From the NCBI RefSeq assembly GCF_963677125.1, contig NZ_OY781882.1, positions 1,062,501 through 1,126,500 of the forward strand: 64,000 nucleotides of DNA, read 5' to 3'. This DNA is from an uncultured Desulfobacter sp. (lineage in GTDB: Bacteria > Desulfobacterota > Desulfobacteria > Desulfobacterales > Desulfobacteraceae). The position numbers and the translations under genes are program-made. The notes beneath the pieces were generated by a model. It had not been told where the DNA came from and searched no databases. It saw only the letters and a program-made list of their open reading frames with translations. Of this stretch, positions 52,363-61,563 are shown in pieces. The first letter of the stretch is position 1; each line of letters begins with the position of its first letter.

Positions 52363-53244
52363 ATGAAAAATATTAGCCAGATGCCAAAATATCATGAACT
52401 TATGAATCCACTTCTTGAAGCTCTTCATGAGTTAGGTGGTTCTGGTTCAATTGAAGAGATATCTCAAAAGGTTTCAGAATTGTCTGGATTGCCAGAAGAA
52501 TTATTGAATATTCCACATAACCCCGAAAAAAGCAGCCAAACTGAAATTGAATATCGTTTAGCATGGGCTCGTACTTATTTAAAAAAGTATGGCATACTGG
52601 AAAATTCAGATAGGGGTATTTGGCTAATTGTCCCAGAAAAACGTGATGTAAAAACGGTTGATCCTCAAGTAGTTGTAAAAACAGTACGAGACGAAAATAA
52701 AAAACAAAAAGAAGCCAACGAAAAAGAAAAAGTTACTGAAACAGATGAAGATGCAGATATTGAAATTCCAGATGAGGCTGAGTCTTGGCGTAGCACCCTC
52801 CATAATGTTCTCATATATAAAATTTCACCAGATGCTTTTGAAAGATTAGCAAAAAGGATTCTAAGGGAATCTGGTTTCGTACAAGTTGAAGTAACTGGTC
52901 GTTCAGGGGATGGTGGCATTGACGGCAAGGGCATAATGCGGTTAAGTGGCTTGCTAAGTTTTCACGTTATTTTTCAGTGTAAGAAATACAAAGGCAGTGT
53001 TACTTCTTCAGATATTCGGGATTTCAGAGGTGCAATGATTGGAAGGGCTGACAAGGGACTGTTTATCACAACTGGCACTTTTACCCGAGATGCTATACGA
53101 GAGGCTACAAGAGACGGTGCGCCACCAATTGATCTCATTGATGGAGATCAACTCGCTGACAAGCTGAAAGAATTAGGCCTCGGAATAAAGAAGGAAATGG
53201 TTGAACGAATTTCAGTTGATACAGAATGGTTTAAATCAATATAG
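52363..53244 (+). CDS. Mrr-type restriction endonuclease in a cassette-like context
   Basis: A 293-aa Mrr-family nuclease. A winged-helix-type N-terminus (about 8-95) is followed by a Lys/Glu-rich linker and a PD-(D/E)XK domain with D187 (SGDGGIDGKG) and Q205-C-K207 (FQCKKYK), then ITTGTFTRDA and LIDGDQLADKL. It begins 25 bp after the attC-like site. Four bases after its stop stands GTATAAC, the exact complement of the R' half before the gene, as expected of an integron cassette. It is distinct in sequence from the Mrr-type enzyme at 1753. Confidence 0.85.
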   Translation: MKNISQMPKYHELMNPLLEALHELGGSGSIEEISQKVSELSGLPEELLNIPHNPEKSSQTEIEYRLAWARTYLKKYGILENSDRGIWLIVPEKRDVKTVDPQVVVKTVRDENKKQKEANEKEKVTETDEDADIEIPDEAESWRSTLHNVLIYKISPDAFERLAKRILRESGFVQVEVTGRSGDGGIDGKGIMRLSGLLSFHVIFQCKKYKGSVTSSDIRDFRGAMIGRADKGLFITTGTFTRDAIREATRDGAPPIDLIDGDQLADKLKELGLGIKKEMVERISVDTEWFKSI

Positions 53245-53845
53245 GACGTATAACAACTTTTACCGGTAAATATTCTCAATCCAATATATGGCCTCAATAT
53301 TGGAAAATCCCCCCAGACCACCCAGGATTGTGGAAAAATGGATGAAGTCTTTTCAGAAACGCTCGGAAAATGGCTGGGCATGGGGCATGTGTACTTGATA
53401 TGTTATTGGTCGGGAGCTTTGAGCTTCAAATAATCCGGTTACATACCGGTGCTTGCCGTTAAAGTACTTATTTTTTTATGAATCCGATTTGAGAATTTCA
53501 ATTAGTGAAAGACGCTGTACCACCTCAAGCATCAAAAAAGCCGAGGATACAATTAACCCTGAAATTTGTTTACTAACCTCAGCAATCTTGATATGGATTT
53601 GTTGAGTGTGAAGAAGTTAGCCGCTCCGGTTATTTTTCGTTTTCCATAATATGCGGTTAGTTAACCGGACTCGTTCAATCACATTTTATTCACAAAGGTG
53701 GTGCAAGCAAAATATTCGTAGCATTTAATATCGGCTGGGTCCCTCGGACAATAAGGACATAAGGCATTAATTGTTGATACAGCCCCGCAGTGTAATCTAT
53801 GACCTCTTAGCATGAGGTGCTTTGTAAAACCTAAGGATAGCATTC
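53245..53845. other. gap with truncated cassette end
   Basis: 600 bp without a gene. GTATAAC at 53248-53254 looks like the R'' half of the preceding cassette's attC, but I find no matching L'/R' half. A 7-bp inverted repeat, CCGGTTA (53626-53632) with TAACCGG (53662-53668), and a small stem CCGGT/ACCGG near 53437 are present. AAGGAT shortly before 53846 is the ribosome site of the next gene. Confidence 0.45.
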
Positions 53846-55993
53846 ATGAAGATAGATAAGATTGAAATTGAAAATTTCAGGTTGCTAAAAAAATTTTCAT
53901 TGGATTTAGAAGAAGATCTTTCATTAATTATTGGTAAAAATAATACAGGTAAAACTTCAATTCTTACAGCGTTAGATAAATTTATAAACGCCTCGGATAA
54001 TAAAAAAATTACGATTAATGATTTTAATGTCGAACTAAAAAAACAATTAGCAGAATTGATGCAAGGGAGTTTAGAACTCGCAGAGGAAGAAAAGTATGTC
54101 CCAATAGGTATTAGCCTTAGGGTTTACATAAAATATGATGACTCGGATGATTTATCACAAGTTAGCTCATTAATAATGAGTTTAGACCCTAAAGATGATA
54201 ATATTGTTTTATCCTTTGAGTATAAAATTACCCGCTCAAAACTAATTGATATGAAGTCTGCCTACCAAAGGGATAAAGAAAAATACAATAATGATCCCAT
54301 TGTGTTCCTCAGTGAGAATCAATCAAAATATTTTGATCCTATCAAGAAGAAGAGTTTATCATTTGAAAACGGGGAAATATTTACCGATTTAGTTAAAGAC
54401 GGCATTAATTTAAAAGATGTGATCTCCTTTAGGTTTATTAGTGCCAAGCGAAATGTCACGAATAAGGATAATGATAAAACTCTTTCTGCCCAAACATCCC
54501 GTATCTATCGAAAGACATCAAAAAATGATGATCAAGAAAATGCTGTTGATGATTTCAAGAAAAAATTACGCGATACGGATACAGATTTGAGCAATATATA
54601 TGGCAGTATGTTTGCTTCTTTGCTTGCCAAGGTTGCCAAGTTCGGGGGCATTAAAGAAAATGAGACCGATATAAAAATTGCTTCTACTCTTCAACATAGA
54701 GAATTACTGGAAGGGAATACTACGGTCCTTTATTCACATGAGAACTATGATTTGCCAGAACATTATAATGGTTTAGGCTATATGAACCTAATAAGTATGA
54801 TTTTTGAAATTGAGGTTTTGCTTAGTGACTTCAGACGATCTTCTCAGGAAAAACCCGCTGCGATAAACTTGCTATTTATTGAAGAACCAGAAGCCCACAC
54901 GCATCCCCAAATGCAATATATTTTTATTAAAAACATCAAGTCTTTGTTAAAAGAAAGCCGAAGGCGAGATGATGATATTGAAATTCAATTGCAAACAGCT
55001 ATCAGTACCCACTCTTCGCACATTGTTTCGGAGTGTGATTTTGATGATGTAAAATTCTTGAAAAAAAGTATGGAGACCAATGAAGTCGAATCCAAGAACT
55101 TAAAATCTCTTAAGAATGAGTACCGCTCTGATGATGAGGAAGAGGATAAATTATATAAACAGTATTTTAAATTTCTTAAACAGTATCTTACTCTGAATAG
55201 AGCAGAACTCTTTTTCGCTGATAAAGTGATTCTGATAGAAGGTGATACAGAAAGAATTTTGATACCTGCAATGATGAAAAAGGTCGATCAGGAAGATAGT
55301 GAGAATAATTATGTTCCATTGCTATCTCAAAATATATCAATTGTGGAGGTTGGTGCTCATTCTCAGACCTTTGAGAAATTTATATCTTTTATTGGGGTAA
55401 AAACTTTAATTATTACTGATATAGACAGCTCGTATGATGAAATTCAGTATGAGGAAGATGGTGAGACCCCTAAGAAATATGCGAATGGGAGCATAAAAAC
55501 CAAAGAAATAAAATGTCGGCCTGATGATTATAAAGCACAAAAAACTACCAATAATTCTCTCTTGTTCTTTCATGGAAAGAAAACCGACGAATTACAATTT
55601 TTCAAGAACTTAACGGTTAACGAGAAAGCGCTTAAGAAGTCGGATGGGCGTTGGCAGTCTGATGAAAACGGTTCTCTTTTGTTGGTTTATCAAACTAACG
55701 AAAACGGCTACCATGGTCGTAGCTTTGAAGATTCATTTTTCAACTTAAATAAAACCTTGCTCGGTCAGAACGCATCTTTGTTTCCTTCTTTAACAAAAAA
55801 ATGGTTTGATAAATATATAAATGACGGTTCTGAAATAGACGCCTTTATTTTTGCAGAAAATGCGGTTGGTAGCAAACCCTCTCTTGCAATTGAAATATTA
55901 TTAAACAGTACAACAGAAAATGGAATGGAATTTTCTAATTGGAAAATTCCTGGATATATCAAAGAGGGGCTGGAATGGTTGAGAAAAAATTAA
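53846..55993 (+). CDS. Gabija GajA-like OLD-family ATPase/nuclease
   Basis: A 715-aa overcoming-lysogenisation-defect (OLD) family protein. Walker A GKNNTGKT (30-37), Walker B LLFIEEPEAHTHPQM (about 348-362), switch STHSSHIV. The C-terminal TOPRIM nuclease (about 455-640) has VILIEGDTERIL and LIITDIDSS, supplying the acidic metal site. It overlaps a UvrD-type helicase gene, the hallmark of Gabija, in which GajA cuts DNA when nucleotide pools fall. Its length exceeds that of Bacillus GajA (about 580 aa), mostly in the ATPase insert. Confidence 0.85.
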   Translation: MKIDKIEIENFRLLKKFSLDLEEDLSLIIGKNNTGKTSILTALDKFINASDNKKITINDFNVELKKQLAELMQGSLELAEEEKYVPIGISLRVYIKYDDSDDLSQVSSLIMSLDPKDDNIVLSFEYKITRSKLIDMKSAYQRDKEKYNNDPIVFLSENQSKYFDPIKKKSLSFENGEIFTDLVKDGINLKDVISFRFISAKRNVTNKDNDKTLSAQTSRIYRKTSKNDDQENAVDDFKKKLRDTDTDLSNIYGSMFASLLAKVAKFGGIKENETDIKIASTLQHRELLEGNTTVLYSHENYDLPEHYNGLGYMNLISMIFEIEVLLSDFRRSSQEKPAAINLLFIEEPEAHTHPQMQYIFIKNIKSLLKESRRRDDDIEIQLQTAISTHSSHIVSECDFDDVKFLKKSMETNEVESKNLKSLKNEYRSDDEEEDKLYKQYFKFLKQYLTLNRAELFFADKVILIEGDTERILIPAMMKKVDQEDSENNYVPLLSQNISIVEVGAHSQTFEKFISFIGVKTLIITDIDSSYDEIQYEEDGETPKKYANGSIKTKEIKCRPDDYKAQKTTNNSLLFFHGKKTDELQFFKNLTVNEKALKKSDGRWQSDENGSLLLVYQTNENGYHGRSFEDSFFNLNKTLLGQNASLFPSLTKKWFDKYINDGSEIDAFIFAENAVGSKPSLAIEILLNSTTENGMEFSNWKIPGYIKEGLEWLRKN

Positions 55994-57900
55994 ATTTATC
56001 AAGTTATAGTATCGAAGCGCAACAGGTCATTGAACTAATTAAACAAGGTAAAAATTTTTTGCTAAGCGGGGGAGCTGGCAGTGGAAAAACCTACACCTTA
56101 GTTGAAATACTTAAAGCGCTGATTGAAAGACAGCCTTTATCAAATATTGCGTGCATTACATACACGAATGCAGCAGCCGATGAGATCATAGAAAGGGTTG
56201 AACATCCAAATCTTTATGTTTCTACAATTCATGAATTCTTATGGCGCAACATTAAACACTTTCAAGAAGAGCTTAAAAAAACATTGATCGAGTTAATTGA
56301 TGATGAAACAAAGCCAAAATTTAGAATACCTGGAGGTGAAGAGGTCAATCACAATCTTTATAATAACCTGAAAAAAGGTATTCAATATAAAGAGTTTGTA
56401 CGACTAAAAGAGGGTATAATTTCGCATGATGAATTGATAGTCATTGCCCATAAAATGTATGAAAAATATCCAAAACTTTGTGCTATTACGAAAGATACAT
56501 ATCCTTTTATTTTTGTAGATGAATATCAAGATACCAGCAAACTGGTCGTTGAAATTTTACTGGAACACCTTAAGCAATCTCAAAAAGAAAATATTGTTGG
56601 TTTTTTCGGAGATGCAATGCAATCTATTTACGATGGTAGTATTGGGAATATTGATGAATATAAAGGCCAGGAAGACCATTTAGTAAATGAAGTTAAAAAA
56701 GAGCAAAATAGACGCAATCCTCGATTAGTTATAGATCTATCGAATAAAATCAGAACAGATGGTTTAACTCAACGTCCTTCTGATGATCCTTTAGCTCCGA
56801 ATATGGATTCTAATGGTAATGTAAAAGAAGGAAGTATTTTATTTCTATATTCCGACAAAGATGATTTAAATAATGTCAGAGAGTATTTAGGATGGGATTT
56901 TTCTGATGCAAAACAAAATAAAGAGCTAAATTTGACTCATAACCTCATTGCCGCTAAAGCAGGATTTGGGGAGCTCATGAGAATTTATGACAGTGATAAG
57001 ATTTTGGATTTTGTTGCAAGACTAAAAAAATATATTAAAGCCAACCCTGATTCAATTGAGACAGAAGGGAAAACATTAAAAAATGTCATTGATGAACTTC
57101 AAGAGGGGATGTCTGGTCGTGCTTTGAATGCCGTCTCTCCGACAAAAGCAATGCAGGAATATATCGATATTTATCAATCGATATATGAGGAAGCTCTGCA
57201 ATGTTCATTTGACCAGATTGCGTCCATTTATATTAATAACGATCAATTAATAGACGATAAAAAAGATAATACTGAAGAGAATGATAAACCAGGCTCAAAG
57301 AGAGATGATCTTATCAAGCATTTATTTAAAATCCAGCATGCTCTTAGGCTTTATGAAGAAAAAAAGTATAATGAATTTATCCGGATAACGGATTTTAAAA
57401 TCACATCACTACAAGCAAAAAGTCGGTTGCAAAAAAATGTTCAAAAATTAGTTGAGGCAAGTAAAAAAACAATTTCAGAAGTTATTAATGGAGCTGATGA
57501 GTGTGGGATTGTCCTAATTGATGACAGAATGCAAAAATTTAGAGAAAGCAAAAAATACATCTATGATCAAGTTTGTAGGCTGAATTTTGAACAATTCCAA
57601 CAACTCTATCAATATCTTGAGGGTTTTACACCATTTTCAACACAACATAAAACCAAAGGGGCTGAATTTCCAAATGTTTTAGTGGTGTTAGATAATGGGA
57701 AATGGAATAATTATAATTTTAGCTATTTGTTTACTAACGAAGGCACCGAAAGTGTCTTACATCGTACACAGAAAATATTTTATGTTTGTTGTACAAGAGC
57801 AAGAGAACAATTAGCTGTATTTTTTCACCAACCTTCACAAGCCGTTATTGATAGAGCGAAGGAATGGTTTGGGAAAGAAAATGTTCAGTGTATCGATTAG
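55975..57900 (+). CDS. Gabija GajB-like UvrD-type helicase
   Basis: A 641-aa superfamily 1 helicase. Walker A GGAGSGKTYTL (about 29-39 from this start), motif II FIFVDEYQDTS, motif III FFGDAMQSIYDG, motif V STQHKTKGAEFPNV and motif VI VCCTRAREQLAV. The ATG at 55975 has GAGGGG five bases upstream; an in-frame start at 55939 lacks one. It overlaps the upstream gene by 19 bp. In Gabija GajB senses DNA ends and activates GajA. An extra helical stretch between about 340 and 560 replaces part of the usual 1B/2B subdomains. Confidence 0.85.
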   Translation: MVEKKLNLSSYSIEAQQVIELIKQGKNFLLSGGAGSGKTYTLVEILKALIERQPLSNIACITYTNAAADEIIERVEHPNLYVSTIHEFLWRNIKHFQEELKKTLIELIDDETKPKFRIPGGEEVNHNLYNNLKKGIQYKEFVRLKEGIISHDELIVIAHKMYEKYPKLCAITKDTYPFIFVDEYQDTSKLVVEILLEHLKQSQKENIVGFFGDAMQSIYDGSIGNIDEYKGQEDHLVNEVKKEQNRRNPRLVIDLSNKIRTDGLTQRPSDDPLAPNMDSNGNVKEGSILFLYSDKDDLNNVREYLGWDFSDAKQNKELNLTHNLIAAKAGFGELMRIYDSDKILDFVARLKKYIKANPDSIETEGKTLKNVIDELQEGMSGRALNAVSPTKAMQEYIDIYQSIYEEALQCSFDQIASIYINNDQLIDDKKDNTEENDKPGSKRDDLIKHLFKIQHALRLYEEKKYNEFIRITDFKITSLQAKSRLQKNVQKLVEASKKTISEVINGADECGIVLIDDRMQKFRESKKYIYDQVCRLNFEQFQQLYQYLEGFTPFSTQHKTKGAEFPNVLVVLDNGKWNNYNFSYLFTNEGTESVLHRTQKIFYVCCTRAREQLAVFFHQPSQAVIDRAKEWFGKENVQCID

Positions 57901-58086
57901 TGAATCTATCTGAAAATATCCTGCTGTGTTGTGTTAATCCTGAATTGGGGGAATCGTTGTCGACGCCACCTATTCGGTTTAGGACAGGTATAAAATATAG
58001 TAGGGTGCCGTAACGAATACCTCGGAGTGGCCACGCTACTTGAGGTCTTTTTCATTCAGACTATAGAGATTTCGTCTCTGATCAAT

Positions 58087-58112
58087 TCCCAACTTTAATG
58101 AGAAAGTTGGGA
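58087..58112. repeat. leader inverted repeat 1 (copy 2)
   Basis: TCCCAACTTT (58087-58096) and AAAGTTGGGA (58103-58112) with a 6-nt centre AATGAG. The centre differs in sequence and length from copy 1 (GTGG), while the arms are the same. Confidence 0.6.
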
Positions 58113-58196
58113 TTGTAAAAATCAGCCCCAATGCTCATCGATAAAGGCGTTTGGGAATTTTTTTGAAAATTCGACTTGCTTTGTCAAAAAATATAT

Positions 58197-58231
58197 CCTA
58201 ACTTTTATTCATATTTTTATAAAAAGTTGGG
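58197..58231. repeat. leader inverted repeat 2 (copy 2)
   Basis: CCTAACTTTT (58197-58206) and AAAAGTTGGG (58222-58231), 12 bp before the recombinase ATG at 58244. It has the same length and one-mismatch structure as copy 1. Confidence 0.55.
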
Positions 58232-58243
58232 AATATTGAAAAC

Positions 58244-58837
58244 ATGAAAAATTTGAATCATCCTAAGAAAGGAAGCCATATTTCTGTTGAACCGATCCGG
58301 AGGCAAAAAGACATCAAACTCATAAAAAAAATCTTACAGGATTCTCCTCGGAACCTCTGTTTGTTCATTTTGGGGATTAACACCAATCTACGGGCCTCAG
58401 ATTTGCTGAAAATCAAAGTGGAACAAGTGCGACACCTTCAACCCGGGGAAGAAATCACCCTGAAGGAGAAAAAAACAAAGAAACAAAGGCGGATCAATTT
58501 AAATCGGGTTTGCATTGAGGCAATTCAAAACCTGCTTAAATCCATTAAATATGAAAATGATGATTTTCTTTTTCTAAGTAACCGTAAGAACAAAAATGCA
58601 TTGACGGTTTCCAGTCTAAGCACTTTGGTTAAAAAATGGTGTAAGGACATCAATCTGAAGGGGAATTATGCCAGTCACACCTTAAGAAAGACCTGGGGAT
58701 ACCATCAGCGAGTTACATTTGGCGTAGGGATTCCTGAATTAATGGTTTGTTTCAATCACACCAGTCAAAAGCAGACATTGGATTATCTTTGCGTTCAGCC
58801 CGAAGAAATTAAGAGCGTCTATCAAAATGAGCTTTAG
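58244..58837 (+). CDS. short tyrosine recombinase/integrase (copy 2)
   Basis: A 197-aa catalytic-domain-only tyrosine recombinase, a close paralogue of the protein at 801-1394 (most residues identical; differences such as RRQK/RKQK, LFILG/LFTLG). R50, H145, R148, H172 and Y181 are all kept, so both copies look functional. It reads rightward, away from the island interior on this side. The N-terminal DNA-binding domain is missing, as in copy 1. Confidence 0.85.
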   Translation: MKNLNHPKKGSHISVEPIRRQKDIKLIKKILQDSPRNLCLFILGINTNLRASDLLKIKVEQVRHLQPGEEITLKEKKTKKQRRINLNRVCIEAIQNLLKSIKYENDDFLFLSNRKNKNALTVSSLSTLVKKWCKDINLKGNYASHTLRKTWGYHQRVTFGVGIPELMVCFNHTSQKQTLDYLCVQPEEIKSVYQNEL

Positions 58838-58952
58838 ATAATAGGCAGTTATGTGGATTCTGTATGTCCTCAAATACGAGAAATAGCAGCACATTGGGTT
58901 TTAGAAAGCCGGATATTTTTTCTGGCGGTGTAGATCTGACTCCTTTTCTATT

Positions 58953-59757
58953 CTATTGGATCAGCCGCTTTTTCAGCCGCGAAACAGCTAAATATCCAAA
59001 GATGATCGTAAAGGCTACCATAAAAATGATATCAAAGAATAACAGGCTGCTGAACTGCCCTAAACAACAAGCCCGGATCAAACGGGCGGAATGAGTGAGC
59101 GGAAATACTTCGGATACCCATTGAATCCATTCCGGAAGATTGGTGATAGGGAATACAATTCCCGAAAAGAAAAACATGGGAGTCAGACAACCGGTTAAAA
59201 AAAAAATTAAAGTGATTGATGGTCTTCACAAAAGAAGTAACAAATAAAGAGAGGGCACCAAACATCATTCCTGCAAAAAATCCCACAAGCGGTGTAAGAA
59301 TAGCAAAATATGAAGGCACAAGACCGAAAACCATAAAAACACTCATCACCGCCAAGGTAAAGAAAAACCCTTTAGTGCCGACAAAAAGCATTTCACCAAC
59401 AAATAAATCCGTCACTGTAATGGAAGCCGAAACCATACCATCATAGGCCTTATCAAATTCAAGTCGAATAAAAGTGCCGAAAGTGCACTCAAAAGCGGCT
59501 GTAAACATCGAGGAGGGCGCAATCATACCCGAGGCCAGAAACAGCAGATACGGTGTACCATCGATCAAACCGACATAATGCCCAAGTCCTAAACCGACTC
59601 CGGCCAAAAAAAATAAAGGCTCCACAAAAGGAGGGAATCCGTTGGAAACCAGCTGTTTGCAATATACACGAATATGCCTGTACCAGATGCTGTACAAACG
59701 ATAAGCCAGAGGTGGCGGTGTTGTGACAATTCGTTGCGGCAGGACGGTTTCAGTCAT
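58953..59757 (-). pseudogene. ABC-2 type permease (NodJ-like), frameshifted
   Basis: An ABC-2 exporter permease interrupted by a one-base shift. The N-terminal frame (from 59757) encodes four or five membrane helices up to TINHFNFFF; the C-terminal part continues in another frame as GCLTPMFFFSGIVFPITNLP, the conserved NodJ/DrrB-type motif, and ends at 58953. The shift falls in a run of ten A (59197-59206; T on the coding strand); removing one base restores a 267-aa protein of normal length. It may be a sequencing error, a real lesion, or slippage. It overlaps the ATPase gene by 8 bp. Confidence 0.8.
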
Positions 59758-60664
59758 GCAAGGTTCTCCCGGTTACTTTTAAAAACAAATCTTCCAAATT
59801 GACCGGTCTTAGAAAAAAATCGCCTGGGTTGAGTGGCTCGGTCACTGTTTCCAGTGAAGATAACCTATCACCATAAAGCATAAGCCTACCGGCTGTTTCT
59901 TCAGTCCGAAACCCTTTCGTTTCAATCGTCGAAAAAACATCGGTATTCAGAATTTCCAGTACGTATGGTTCCAAATTTTTTGAGATTAGAGCGTAGGGCT
60001 GCCCCTGAAGAATTTTTTCGCCTTTGTGCATAATGATCAGGTCATCGCATAATTGGGCGGCTTCATCCATGTAATGGGTGGTCAGGACAATTGTCACACC
60101 GGTTTTTTTGAGCATCCTCATTTTATCCCAAATGGCTTGCCGTACCTGCGGATCTAAGCCGGTGGTAGGCTCGTCCAAAATAAGGAGGTGAGGGGAGTTG
60201 ATCAAGGCTCTGGCAATGACCAGACGCCTTTGCATACCGCCGGACAATTCTCTAATACGGGCCGTTTTTTTTTCGGTAAGTTCCATAAATTCAAGCAGCT
60301 CGCTGATACGCCGGCTGGCAACATTGTGGGGCAGGCCATAAAATTTACTGTAAATATACAAATTTTGGGAAACTGAAAGCTCAACATCGAGATTGTTTTC
60401 CTGGGGCACAATTCCGGAAAGATATCGGATTTCGAGTTCATTTTTGGCCGGATCATAACCCAAGACATTAATTATTCGACCATTATCTGAATCTGCCCTG
60501 ACCCGTCCGGTCAGCATGTTCATCATTGTGGTTTTACCTGCTCCATTGGGACCCAATAATCCGAAACAGGTAGCCTTGTTTACTTCAAAGGAAAGATTAT
60601 GAACCGCTTTGAAATCTCCGAAGTGTTTGGTAGCATGTTTTACATATATTGCTTTTTCTGTCAT
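59750..60664 (-). CDS. ABC transporter ATPase (NodI/DrrA-like)
   Basis: A 304-aa ATP-binding subunit. Walker A GPNGAGKTTM (about 36-45), Q-loop in GIVPQENNLD, signature LSGGMQRRL, Walker B LLILDEPTTGLDP and switch His in LTTHYMDEA. The C-terminal ~80 residues are the regulatory extension common in NodI/DrrA-type exporters. Together with the adjacent permease it would export a drug, lipid or glycan; the substrate cannot be deduced. Confidence 0.93.
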   Translation of the reverse strand: MTEKAIYVKHATKHFGDFKAVHNLSFEVNKATCFGLLGPNGAGKTTMMNMLTGRVRADSDNGRIINVLGYDPAKNELEIRYLSGIVPQENNLDVELSVSQNLYIYSKFYGLPHNVASRRISELLEFMELTEKKTARIRELSGGMQRRLVIARALINSPHLLILDEPTTGLDPQVRQAIWDKMRMLKKTGVTIVLTTHYMDEAAQLCDDLIIMHKGEKILQGQPYALISKNLEPYVLEILNTDVFSTIETKGFRTEETAGRLMLYGDRLSSLETVTEPLNPGDFFLRPVNLEDLFLKVTGRTLHD

Positions 60665-60727
60665 TTTCCATTCCCCGATGACAGGAGATGGTTATACATT
60701 ATCCTGTCTTTCCTTAGATTTGGAAAG

Positions 60728-61405
60728 TCACTTATCAAGATATTTCCCGCTGCCATGAACCCAAGCAATATGCAGTTTCATTTTACTGGGCAGTCCAGTT
60801 GAGACTGCTTCATCTATTTTACTACTCACCCCAAACAGTTCAACAAAAGCCTGGTAATCTTCAAACCATTCATTGCTGGGGCTGAAAGAGTGAACGATCA
60901 TCGCCGCTTTGTCCGTCCTCAAGCGACGAGCCTCTATAATGGCCGATACCGTTCTGTGAAGTAGTTGGTAGCGGATGTGGTCTGGGACAGGGAATGGCAG
61001 ATTGAGTTCTTCGCATAAAAATTTCAACCGTTTTTCTTTGCCTGGGGACGGGTTACTGAACCACTCCCCGACAGTTGGCCCGAAAGGTTCCGACACTTTA
61101 CCTTCCACTGTGATTGAAATAAGGCCGGTATCTGTTTCCCCCAGCACCCAAATATCATTCTGGGAGGCTGCCCCGCCTCCAGGAATGGGTACTTTATGTT
61201 CCGGTATTATGAATATAGATTTCAGACTGTTTAACGCCGGAACCTGGCGCAATACCGCCAGAACCTCTTTAGGGATACCATCAGCTTCGTGCCAGCAATA
61301 TGCCAGAGATCTTGCAGAATAGCCTTGCTTCCATTGTTTATCTGGGTGGGCCAGGAATTGTTTCCAATCTTTTGGATCTTTTGCCGGTACCAATATTTGC
61401 GTCAT
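60728..61405 (-). CDS. DUF6946-like protein
   Basis: A 225-aa protein resembling DUF6946: IPGGGAASQNDIWVLGETDTGLISITVEGKVSEPFGPTVGEW is the conserved block (about 73-114). The ...ND...EGK... arrangement recalls PD-(D/E)XK nucleases (D84, E101, K103), which I offer only as a possibility. It is followed by LRFLCEEL-like helices and a C-terminal conserved tail. It is transcribed toward the ABC genes but separated by 63 bp. Confidence 0.65.
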   Translation of the reverse strand: MTQILVPAKDPKDWKQFLAHPDKQWKQGYSARSLAYCWHEADGIPKEVLAVLRQVPALNSLKSIFIIPEHKVPIPGGGAASQNDIWVLGETDTGLISITVEGKVSEPFGPTVGEWFSNPSPGKEKRLKFLCEELNLPFPVPDHIRYQLLHRTVSAIIEARRLRTDKAAMIVHSFSPSNEWFEDYQAFVELFGVSSKIDEAVSTGLPSKMKLHIAWVHGSGKYLDK

Positions 61406-61563
61406 TGTCCTGTGCCCTTATAATATTGTCGATTGTAGTGACAATATCAGCATAGCTCCTTCTTGTAAAACGTCCTTTAATCTGGCCTTAATTGACAGGT
61501 CATGGCCCCTGGGTATAAAGATAAGTGTCTTATTCTTATTTATAACATTAAGGATATCTTTTT

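Larger units (their letters stand above)
57901..58243. other. gap before the second recombinase, includes unit leader
   Basis: Bases 57901-58047 show nothing I can assign beyond an 8-bp palindrome (GTGGCCAC) near 58029. From 58048 the sequence is the leader of recombinase unit 2. Confidence 0.5.
58048..58840 (+). mobile_element. short tyrosine recombinase unit, copy 2
   Basis: Direct-orientation counterpart of 608-1397, with leader and gene in the same arrangement. Leader identity is clearly lower than gene identity, while both inverted repeats are kept, which argues for selection on them. It forms the right bracket of the island. Confidence 0.6.

Noticed and set aside
53610..53668. Second attC-like site before the Gabija genes
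   Set aside because: The inverted repeat CCGGTTA/TAACCGG has no proper R and L box order on either strand.
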